DNA of 8,039 nucleotides, taken from NCBI GenBank assembly GCA_002367235.1, contig DFBC01000148.1, forward strand, positions 1 through 8,039, given 5' to 3'. Position numbers and translations under genes: made by a program. The first letter of the stretch is position 1. The number at the start of each line of letters is the position of its first letter. Shown piece after piece: positions 1-5,735 of the stretch. This DNA is from Cellvibrionales bacterium UBA3090 (GTDB lineage Bacteria > Pseudomonadota > Gammaproteobacteria > Pseudomonadales > Porticoccaceae). The notes under the pieces are model-generated. The model worked only from the letters and a program-made list of their open reading frames with translations, had not been told where the DNA came from and made no database searches.

Positions 1-545
1 CCATTGCCCGCCAGCCGGCTTCTTGCATCCGCCAGTTCTGACCGGTCACTGAACGGGCCGACTAATACTCTGTGCCAGGTTTCGTTACGGCGTGGACTGA
101 CGGTCTCTATGCTGGCGCTGAGGTTTAGTAGCAATAGACGGGCACGAAGGCTGTCGGCATCGTGACTGTTTTTAAAGGAGCCAACCTGTAACAGGAAGAC
201 TTCATCTGCGCGCACGGGGTGATTTGAAGGCTGTTTGGTGTCCGGGGTGTCGGGAACGATGACTTCGGAATCGCGCAGTAGGGTGTAGAAATCAAACCGA
301 GGTTTGGTGCCACTGTCTTCTTGGGCTTCATTTTGCGAGTTTGCACCCGTTTCTTTGGCAGCCTTTGCCACGTCCTCGGGGGACACTTCCGACAATTGCA
401 TTAATGCCATGATAAGCGCGCCGATCAGTACACCGGCTAACAGCCATAGCCAGCCAGGAGCGCTCTGGTTGGTGGCGCGTTTTTTCGTCTGACGTTTATT
501 GGTGGTTCTGCGTCGGCTAGATTTTTTGGCGTAATCCCTGGTCAT
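1..545 (-). CDS. FtsN-like SPOR-domain cell-division protein (C-terminus beyond the left edge)
   Basis: The reading frame is open from the ATG at 545-543 to the window edge, giving 181 residues without a stop. Seen: a basic cytoplasmic N-terminus (about residues 3-24, rich in K and R), one transmembrane segment (about 31-50, with GWLWLLAGVLIGALIMAL), an acidic linker, the motif FDFYTLLRDSEV near 84-95 that recurs in this type of protein, and the start of a SPOR domain from about residue 115 (FLLQVGSFKNSHDADSLRAR, later RVLVGPFSD). Known of the family: SPOR domains bind denuded septal peptidoglycan, and FtsN-type proteins are inner-membrane bitopic proteins that trigger septal synthesis. The gene follows priA in the same direction after 129 bases. 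An AAGGAA lies about 13 bases before the ATG, a rather long spacing. No firm promoter is visible. Whether it is the functional FtsN or a SPOR paralogue cannot be decided from the fragment. Confidence 0.88.
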   Translation of the reverse strand, partial: MTRDYAKKSSRRRTTNKRQTKKRATNQSAPGWLWLLAGVLIGALIMALMQLSEVSPEDVAKAAKETGANSQNEAQEDSGTKPRFDFYTLLRDSEVIVPDTPDTKQPSNHPVRADEVFLLQVGSFKNSHDADSLRARLLLLNLSASIETVSPRRNETWHRVLVGPFSDRSELADARSRLAGN

Positions 546-674
546 GCGATTGTTTATATTCCTTGAGAGCACCTGAATAGCACGTGGTCGCTATTGTATT
601 GAGAAGCCGGCCGGTCTTCCAGAGCTTATATGAAGAGTCGTGATACCCATACCTATTTTCTAGATGCCAATGGA

Positions 675-2894
675 TTAGGTCATATCCTGAGGGTCGACAT
701 CGATAGACCAGCGTACCCGTTTGGCTAACTGTGATTGTTCCAGTTCTTGACAGAGGGCTGCCATCATTTTTTGCAGGGTGGGGCGTTCACTGCATATAAC
801 GCTTAATTGGTGCCTAAACCGGCCACTGCGTTTTTCCATCGGGGCGGGTAGCGGCCCAAGATAGCTGGTTTTGTTCGTGGCGGGTAATAGTCGCTCTGTA
901 GTTTGTCGAACAAAGTTAAGAAATTGTATGGCGGCTTCACTATTGACGGCTTCGGCGCGAATCAGGGCCATATGTCGGTAAGGCGGCAGTTGAGTCAGTT
1001 GACGCTCCCTGATGAGTTCTTTGCTAAAGGCGCTATAGTCCTGATGCGTGAGGGTCGCGATTAACGGGTGGTCGCAGTGGTGGCTTTGCAGAATCACTGT
1101 GCCGGGCTTTTCTCCCCGGCCAGCGCGTCCTGCCACCTGGGTGATCAGCTGCCCCATTTTTTCCGGTGCCCGAAAGTCGGGGCTGAATAGTCCGCCATCG
1201 GCATCCAGTATGGCGACCAAGGTGACATTGGGAAAGTGGTGGCCCTTGGCGAGTAGCTGGGTGCCAATAAGAATACAGGGTTCGCCGAGGTTAACCTGAT
1301 CGACAACCGCTTGCATGGCCTGTTTGCGGCGGGTGGTGTCACGGTCGACCCTGATAATTGGTGTGTCGGGAAACATTGCCTCAAGGGTCTCTTCACTGCG
1401 CTCTGTTCCCTGGCCAATACATTGCAGTTTTTCGCTGTTGCAGAACGGGCAGTTTGTCGGTATTGGTTCCAGGTGCTCACAGTGATGACAGAGCAGTCGG
1501 TTGGGACTTCGGTGTACCGTCAGTCTGGCTTCACAGCGGTGACAGTTGGAAATCCAGCCACATTCGTGGCAGCTCAAAGTGGGAGAAAAACCACGACGGT
1601 TGAGAAATACCAGCACCTGATTGCCCTCCGCTAGGGTTTCGGTGATGGCGTCAATCAATTCCCGGGAGTAGCCGCTGGATAGGTTCGCTTTGCGGATATC
1701 AACCGGTTGCCAGCGGGGTTGCACGGCATTCCCCGGTCGGCAGTTCAGCATCAGTTTGGTGTAGCGGCCCTGTTCGCAGTTGTACAGCGATTCCAGTGAG
1801 GGAGTGGCCGAGCCCAGAATAAGAGGGATGGATTCCCGGTGGGCGCGAATCACGGCCAGATCTCTGGCAGAGTAGCGAAAGCCATCCTGTTGTTTGAACG
1901 AGCTGTCGTGCTCTTCGTCGACGATTAATAAACCGGGTGATTTTAACGGAGTGAAAATGGCAGAGCGGGTTCCCAGTACAATCGGCGCTCGGCCGGTGCG
2001 TGCCGCATCCCAGGCGAGTGTTCTTTCCCGGTCGGTGAGGCCGGAATGTAATACTGCGATGGGGCAGTTAAAACGCACCTGAAAGCGCCGCTGGGTTTGG
2101 GGGGTCAGGCTAATTTCAGGAATTAAAATCAGCGCCTGTTTGCCGTATCTCAGAATTTTTTCGATGGCCTGTAAATACACTTCGGTTTTGCCACTGCCGG
2201 TTTCACCGTGAAGCAGGTAGGGGTTAAAGCCATGCAGTTCAATGTTGTCCAGTGCCTGTTGCTGTTCGGGGTAGAGGGTCAGGGGTTGTTCTGAGAGCAG
2301 CTCTTCCAAGTTGAGACACGAGGTATTTTGCTTAACCTCGACCGCGGTGATTAAGCCTTTCTGTTCCAGTTGCCGCAATACGGTGCTGGAAAGGTTGCGC
2401 CGCTTGAATTCGTCTTTGCTGACCGTGTCATTCTGTTGTAACAGGTTGAGCGCCTGTTGTTGTTTGGGTGCCCGGCTCAGCGCAGATTCGGGTAAACCCT
2501 TGCCATGCTCGGTGAGCTGCCAGTGGGTGTCAGTTTGTTCTGGGATGGCTTCGCCTTTGCGTAACAGCGCCGGAAGGGCACTACTGAGGGCATCGCCAAT
2601 GGGATGCTGGTAGTAGTTGGCAGCCCATTTGTATAAGTCGAAAAGCTTCTTCGGTACCAGTGGCTCGGTATCGAGAACGCCGTCGATAGGCTTTAACCGC
2701 GACAGTGAAACGCTGCTCTGCTGGGTGGTGCCGACAATAATGCCGACGAGCTTCCGCCGGCCAAACGAGATCAAAACCCTGACCCCGGGCAACAGGGTGT
2801 GAGGGGTGTTGGCGGGGGGCAGGTAGTCAAATAAACGCCGAAGGGGCGATGGCACTGCTACGCGGTAAATTGTTGGTGTTGTATTACTGGTCAT
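675..2894 (-). CDS. priA: Primosomal protein N' (replication restart helicase PriA)
   Basis: This 739-residue protein matches the usual PriA length (E. coli about 732). PriA is a 3'-5' superfamily 2 DNA helicase that recognises stalled forks and starts reloading of DnaB. Seen in order: an N-terminal 3'-DNA-end-binding domain (about 8-110, starting YRVAVPSPLRRLFDYLPP), a winged-helix-like stretch (about 120-200), Walker A GETGSGKT at 230-237, Walker B DEEH at 326-329, GSAT at 361-364, and eight zinc-binding cysteines (442, 445, 451, 454, 469, 472, 482, 485). The late helicase motifs follow: GTQLLAKGHHFP (544-555) and QVAGRAGRG (586-594). All key residues are intact, so it should be active. The start agrees with the family N-terminus although no clear Shine-Dalgarno precedes it. 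It is divergent from rpmE, as in E. coli and Pseudomonas. Confidence 0.98.
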   Translation of the reverse strand: MTSNTTPTIYRVAVPSPLRRLFDYLPPANTPHTLLPGVRVLISFGRRKLVGIIVGTTQQSSVSLSRLKPIDGVLDTEPLVPKKLFDLYKWAANYYQHPIGDALSSALPALLRKGEAIPEQTDTHWQLTEHGKGLPESALSRAPKQQQALNLLQQNDTVSKDEFKRRNLSSTVLRQLEQKGLITAVEVKQNTSCLNLEELLSEQPLTLYPEQQQALDNIELHGFNPYLLHGETGSGKTEVYLQAIEKILRYGKQALILIPEISLTPQTQRRFQVRFNCPIAVLHSGLTDRERTLAWDAARTGRAPIVLGTRSAIFTPLKSPGLLIVDEEHDSSFKQQDGFRYSARDLAVIRAHRESIPLILGSATPSLESLYNCEQGRYTKLMLNCRPGNAVQPRWQPVDIRKANLSSGYSRELIDAITETLAEGNQVLVFLNRRGFSPTLSCHECGWISNCHRCEARLTVHRSPNRLLCHHCEHLEPIPTNCPFCNSEKLQCIGQGTERSEETLEAMFPDTPIIRVDRDTTRRKQAMQAVVDQVNLGEPCILIGTQLLAKGHHFPNVTLVAILDADGGLFSPDFRAPEKMGQLITQVAGRAGRGEKPGTVILQSHHCDHPLIATLTHQDYSAFSKELIRERQLTQLPPYRHMALIRAEAVNSEAAIQFLNFVRQTTERLLPATNKTSYLGPLPAPMEKRSGRFRHQLSVICSERPTLQKMMAALCQELEQSQLAKRVRWSIDVDPQDMT

Positions 2895-2903
2895 CTATTA
2901 CGG

Positions 2904-2915
2904 GTCACTTGTGAC
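2904..2915. repeat. Short inverted repeat between priA and rpmE
   Basis: The arms GTCAC and GTGAC are separated by TT. The site lies 10 bases before the priA start codon and about 30 bases upstream of the rpmE -35 element. It could be an operator or a small hairpin in the priA leader, but a 5-bp arm pair is short enough to occur by chance. No regulator can be named. Confidence 0.25.
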
Positions 2916-2943
2916 TGTCTTGCTGAGTATTTGTGCTGAAACC

Positions 2944-2971
2944 TTGAATGCGCGGTGTTTTCTGGTAGTAT
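2944..2971 (+). promoter_or_regulatory. Sigma-70-type promoter of rpmE with extended -10
   Basis: A -35-like TTGAAT (2944-2949) is followed after 16 bases by TAGTAT (2966-2971). TG one base before the hexamer (2963-2964) makes an extended -10. A GC-rich discriminator, GCGCGC, follows directly (2972-2977). GC-rich discriminators are known at stringently controlled ribosomal promoters, so growth-rate or ppGpp control is a reasonable inference. Transcription would start near 2978-2980 and leave a leader of about 75 bases before rpmE. Confidence 0.65.
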
Positions 2972-2995
2972 GCGCGCTTCGTTTGAAAGCGGCAT

Positions 2996-3043
2996 ATGGT
3001 ACTCAACAGTATGATGATTGGGTGGCGGTATGCAAGACATTGA
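2996..3043 (+). other. Possible 15-codon leader ORF ahead of rpmE
   Basis: An ATG at 2996 opens a frame MVLNSMMIGWRYARH that stops at TGA 3041-3043. Its stop overlaps the Shine-Dalgarno of rpmE. It lies wholly inside the predicted rpmE leader. The upstream sequence GAAAGCGG is a poor ribosome site, and a short frame like this occurs often by chance, so translation is uncertain. Confidence 0.2.
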
Positions 3044-3045
3044 GG
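3042..3045 (+). promoter_or_regulatory. Shine-Dalgarno that sets the rpmE start
   Basis: GAGG lies 10 bases before ATG 3056 but only 4 bases before an in-frame GTG at 3050. The spacing, and the conserved L31 N-terminus (MKxxIHPxY), favour the ATG. Confidence 0.6.
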
Positions 3046-3055
3046 CTAAGTGCAC

Positions 3056-3271
3056 ATGAAAACTGAAATCCACCCAAATTATGGTCAGCTGACTGCAACA
3101 TGTAGCTGTGGCAACGTTGTTGAAGTTGGTTCCACCCTGGTCGACAGCATCCACATTGATGTGTGCTCCCAGTGTCACCCATTCTATACCGGCAAGCAGA
3201 AAGTTGCTGATACCGGTGGTCGAATCGATCGCTTTAACAAGCGTTTTGCGGGTCGTTCTGCCAAGAAGTAA
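3056..3271 (+). CDS. rpmE: 50S ribosomal protein L31, zinc-binding form
   Basis: The 71-residue protein is the normal length for L31, a small protein of the large subunit that bridges to the 30S subunit. Seen: the N-terminus MKTEIHPNY and four zinc ligands C16, C18, C37 and C40 at the standard positions, so this is the zinc (C+) form rather than the zinc-free paralogue made under zinc starvation. HPFYTGKQK and a basic tail (RFNKRFAGRSAKK) complete the family pattern. It has its own promoter upstream and a strong terminator 30 bases after its stop. E. coli rpmE is reported to be autoregulated by L31 through its mRNA leader. Whether the leader here does the same is not visible. Confidence 0.98.
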   Translation: MKTEIHPNYGQLTATCSCGNVVEVGSTLVDSIHIDVCSQCHPFYTGKQKVADTGGRIDRFNKRFAGRSAKK

Positions 3272-3279
3272 CATTCATA

Positions 3280-4104
3280 ATGTTTGCCTTTCGAGGCAGC
3301 GAAAAAACGCTCCGGGCACACGCCTTGAGCGTTTTTTTTGTTTTTGTACTGGCTACATTTGGTTTTATTACCACTGGTGTTACCGAGAGTTCTCTTGCTA
3401 CACCTCCTTCGCCTAACTATTGCGCTCCCTTTGCTAAAACCGAGGTGGTTCGCGTTGCCAGAATTTACGATGGCGACACCCTGACACTGTCTGATGGTCG
3501 AAAAATTCGGCTCGTGGGTATAAACGCCACTGAGCTGGCGCGTGATGGCCGGCCGGGCGATCCGTTTTCTCGTCGTGCCCGGCAAGCGGTCAGTGAATTC
3601 GTTCAGCAGTCTCGGCGCATGGAGTTATTACTGGATACTGAAACCAAAGATCGCTATGGGCGCTGGTTGGGGCATCTTTACAATGACTCGGGACAAAGCC
3701 TCGAGCAACATTTACTACAGCGGGGTTTGGCTTACCACGTGGCAATACCACCTAACCTGAAGTTGGCTGAATGCTTTGCCACTGCAGAACAAAGGGCCCG
3801 GGATGCCAAGTTGGGCTTGTGGGGCGATGAGGGGCCCTTGCCATTAGCGGCCAAAGCCATTCGGCGTGGTGGATTCCATAGGGTTCGAGGGGTGGTGACA
3901 GCCGTTCATCTGGGTAAGCACTGGCGCCTGACATTAGATGACAATATTTCTGTGATGATCTATTCAGAACATCACCACCGATTTACTAAAGCGTGGTTCT
4001 CTCACCTCCTTGGACAGAAGCTTGAGGTGCAGGGCTGGATCTACAAGGTTAAGGGGCAGTGGCGTATTAAGCTGGAAACACCTTATGGGGTGGAGCTTTT
4101 GTAG
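3280..4104 (+). CDS. Exported staphylococcal-nuclease-like (SNase/TNase family) protein
   Basis: This 274-residue protein starts 8 bases after rpmE. Seen: a signal peptide (basic residues R5, K9, R12; hydrophobic about 16-33; likely cleavage after SLA at 38-40), then an SNase domain at about 55-183. Compared with the staphylococcal enzyme, D66 (of DGDT) matches Asp21, R77 matches Arg35, E85 matches Glu43 and R128 (DRYGR) matches Arg87. The Asp40 position is N82 (GINATE). Family members cut DNA and RNA with calcium, so a periplasmic or secreted nuclease is likely. Residues 195-274 form a beta-rich extension (RGVVTAV, WRLTLDD, LEVQGWIY, WRIKLETPYGVELL) that resembles an OB fold. A nuclease gene also follows rpmE in Pseudomonas aeruginosa. 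The rpmE terminator overlaps codons 8-20. No good Shine-Dalgarno precedes ATG 3280, but no later in-frame ATG would keep the signal peptide. Confidence 0.88.
   Translation: MFAFRGSEKTLRAHALSVFFVFVLATFGFITTGVTESSLATPPSPNYCAPFAKTEVVRVARIYDGDTLTLSDGRKIRLVGINATELARDGRPGDPFSRRARQAVSEFVQQSRRMELLLDTETKDRYGRWLGHLYNDSGQSLEQHLLQRGLAYHVAIPPNLKLAECFATAEQRARDAKLGLWGDEGPLPLAAKAIRRGGFHRVRGVVTAVHLGKHWRLTLDDNISVMIYSEHHHRFTKAWFSHLLGQKLEVQGWIYKVKGQWRIKLETPYGVELL
3302..3339 (+). terminator. Intrinsic terminator of rpmE, inside the nuclease reading frame
   Basis: The stem arms are 3302-3312 (A-run then CGCTC) and 3327-3337 (GAGCG then T-run), up to 11 pairs. An inner GGC/GCC pairing (3315-3317 with 3322-3324) closes an ACAC loop. 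A run of eight T follows at 3332-3339. This is a textbook rho-independent terminator 30 bases past the rpmE stop. It also encodes the region ALSVFFVF of the nuclease signal peptide. Confidence 0.85.
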
Positions 4105-4205
4105 TTTTCGCCGTATTCTCCTACGCTGGGTAGGTGTTGCTAATGTGCCAAATTATACGCATTCGTGGTTCTTCACCTCTATTCTCGGAATCCTGATAAA
4201 GGAAC

Positions 4206-5264
4206 ATGAAGAAGATGATCAATGAGTATTACTCACAAGAGAATCATGGCCCCTTTGAGCTTTTTGACCTGGGTGATTTTCAATTAGAGAGTGGCGGGAC
4301 GATCAGAAACTGCCAGCTGGCGTATTCAACATTTGGTGAGTTAAACGCGAATAAAGATAACGCCATTTTGATGACTACCTGGTATTCCGGTACCAGTAAA
4401 ATTATGGAGCAGGTTTACGTCGGTCAGGGGCGGGCAATTGACCCCGATAAATATTTTGTCATTATCATCAATCAAATTGGTAATGGTTTATCCACCTCGC
4501 CTCATAACACACCGCCACCTCTGGGATCGGCAGCCTTTCCGCATGTGAGAATCGGTGACGATGTTCGCGCTCAGCATCGGCTGCTCACTGAAAAGTATGG
4601 TATCGATTCATTGGCTCTGGTGGTCGGCGGGTCGATGGGTGCTCAGCAAACCTGGGAGTGGGCTGTGCGCTACCCGGATATGGTAAAGCGGGCGGCACCT
4701 ATTGCCGGAACGGCTAAAAATACCCCCCACGATTTCTTATTCACCAAGACATTAAATGAGGCCATAACCTCTGACCCAGCTTGGCACAATGGTTGGTATT
4801 CAGATTCAAATAATGTTCATTGTGGGTTGCGTCGGCACGCTGACCTTTGGTCTGTGATGGGCTATAGCACAGAGATGTTTAAGAAAGAGCTATGGCGTGA
4901 GTTAGGTTTTTCTTCCCTTGAAGATTTTTACGTAGGGTTCACCCAAGGGTATTTCTTACCCATGGACCCAAATAATTTGCTGTGTCTGGCCTGGAAATGG
5001 CAAAGAGGGGACGTGAGCAGAATTACGGGTGGTAATCTCGAAGATGCCTTGGGCCGAATTAAAGCAAAAATGTTTGTGATGCCCATTAGTACCGATATGT
5101 TTTTCCCTCCCAGAGACTGTGAAGACCACCAGAAAATGGTGACGAATAGTGAGCTTAGAGTGATTGATACCGATTGGGGGCATTTGGGGCTTTTCGGCAT
5201 GGATCCAAACTACACCGAGCAGGTCGATAATCACCTGAATGAGCTGTTGGCGATACCGGTTTAA
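4206..5264 (+). CDS. MetX-like alpha/beta-fold hydrolase, substrate unknown
   Basis: The 352-residue protein has the alpha/beta-hydrolase fold of the homoserine O-acetyltransferase (MetX) group. Seen: a N-terminal strand region (FQLESGGTIRNCQLAYSTFGELN, residues 26-48), the nucleophile elbow GGSMG with S143, a cap region at about 170-280, the likely acid D297 (ISTDMFFPP) and the likely base H326 (WGHLGLFG), so a full Ser-Asp-His triad. There is no signal peptide, so it should be cytoplasmic. It resembles MetX around QLAY..FGELN and GGSMG, but the stretch INQIGNGLSTSPHNT and the GHLGLFG end differ from the MetX patterns I know (GHDAFL type). An acyltransferase or esterase of another pathway fits better than methionine synthesis, and no met gene is near. 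AAAGGA (4198-4203) is only 2 bases before ATG 4206 and 11 before ATG 4215, so the start could be either. The gene looks more AT-rich by eye than its neighbours. Confidence 0.85.
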   Translation: MKKMINEYYSQENHGPFELFDLGDFQLESGGTIRNCQLAYSTFGELNANKDNAILMTTWYSGTSKIMEQVYVGQGRAIDPDKYFVIIINQIGNGLSTSPHNTPPPLGSAAFPHVRIGDDVRAQHRLLTEKYGIDSLALVVGGSMGAQQTWEWAVRYPDMVKRAAPIAGTAKNTPHDFLFTKTLNEAITSDPAWHNGWYSDSNNVHCGLRRHADLWSVMGYSTEMFKKELWRELGFSSLEDFYVGFTQGYFLPMDPNNLLCLAWKWQRGDVSRITGGNLEDALGRIKAKMFVMPISTDMFFPPRDCEDHQKMVTNSELRVIDTDWGHLGLFGMDPNYTEQVDNHLNELLAIPV

Positions 5265-5314
5265 AGGGTTTGAGTTAGTGAGGGTGAGGGCATTATTGAT
5301 GATTCGGGCAAGAC

Positions 5315-5319
5315 AGGGG
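5315..5319 (+). promoter_or_regulatory. Shine-Dalgarno that sets the yajD start
   Basis: AGGGG is 7 bases before ATG 5327 and only 1 base before an in-frame GTG at 5321. The spacing favours the ATG. Confidence 0.6.
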
Positions 5320-5326
5320 CGTGAAC

Positions 5327-5710
5327 ATGCCCTCAGATAATTCCTCTAGCAAACTCAGCCGCGTAGTTGCCGAAGCTCGTCGCACTCGGGAGGAACGAGA
5401 AAAAGGCTACCGTGAAAAGGCCTTGAAAATGTATCCCTGGGTGTGCGGCCGTTGTGCCCGAGAGTTTACCCGGCAAAACCTCAGTCAATTGACGGTACAT
5501 CATCGCGATCACAACCATGATAATAACCCGGCGGATGGCAGCAATTGGGAATTGTTGTGCCTCTACTGCCACGATAATGAACACTCGCGCTATACCGAAG
5601 TCGATGGTGGTAATACATCGACGGATACGGAGAAAAGTGCTGCAACGTATAATCCCTTTGCAGGGCTTGACGCGTTATTAAAGGGTGACGAGACAAACGG
5701 TAATCAATAG
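5327..5710 (+). CDS. yajD: YajD-type HNH nuclease
   Basis: The 127-residue protein closely matches E. coli YajD as I recall it, especially GYREKALKMYPWVCGRC, LTVHHRDHNHDNNPADG, SNWELLCLYCHDNEHSRYTE and the end YNPFAGLDALL. Seen: a treble-clef HNH fold with CxxC at C40/C43, the catalytic pair H58-H59, N73, a second CxxC at C78/C81, and H86. The two CxxC pairs should bind a structural zinc ion. Known: HNH proteins cut DNA with a divalent metal. The cellular role of YajD is not established to my knowledge. The first 25 residues are charged and probably helical (RVVAEARRTREEREKGYRE). The gene lies 62 bases after the hydrolase and may share its transcript, as no terminator is visible between them. 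It is convergent with rhlE. Confidence 0.93.
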   Translation: MPSDNSSSKLSRVVAEARRTREEREKGYREKALKMYPWVCGRCAREFTRQNLSQLTVHHRDHNHDNNPADGSNWELLCLYCHDNEHSRYTEVDGGNTSTDTEKSAATYNPFAGLDALLKGDETNGNQ

Positions 5711-5735
5711 AAGGTTACGCAAACCTGGTCTTCTA
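5708..5735. terminator. Weak hairpin between the convergent ends of yajD and rhlE
   Basis: The stop codons of the two genes are 22 bases apart. AGGTT (5712-5716) pairs with AACCT (5722-5726) around an ACGCA loop. Alternatively, TAGAAG (5708-5713) pairs with CTTCTA (5730-5735). Neither strand has a T-run directly after the stem, so this is a poor intrinsic terminator and may only block readthrough partly. Confidence 0.2.

Noticed and set aside
125..346. A 73-residue minus-strand frame near the left edge
   Set aside because: It lies in another frame inside the SPOR-protein gene, which is open from 545 to the edge and has clear domain features.
598..620. GC-rich self-complementary stretch GCCGGCCGG between priA and the SPOR gene
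   Set aside because: The flanking bases do not extend it to a stable stem and no T-run follows, so it is not supported as a terminator.
1048..1634. Several open frames of 80-111 residues on both strands within priA
   Set aside because: They overlap the intact helicase and zinc-site region of PriA, and their compositions look like out-of-frame translation.
2891..3274. A 127-residue open frame on the minus strand over rpmE and the priA start
   Set aside because: It is antisense to the unmistakable rpmE gene, shows no recognisable protein features and overlaps the priA start, so it is a chance frame.
4105..4205. Hairpin CCTAC/GTAGG (4120-4134) and a TTATAC -10-like element (4153-4158) before the hydrolase
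   Set aside because: The stem is 5 bp with no T-run, and no acceptable -35 lies upstream of the hexamer, so neither a terminator nor a promoter can be claimed.
3280..5710. Nuclease, hydrolase and HNH genes as a defence or secreted nuclease-toxin module
   Set aside because: YajD and the rpmE-linked nuclease are ordinary chromosomal genes in gammaproteobacteria. There is no immunity gene, toxin-delivery domain, or mobile-element mark, and the hydrolase has no evident link to the nucleases.
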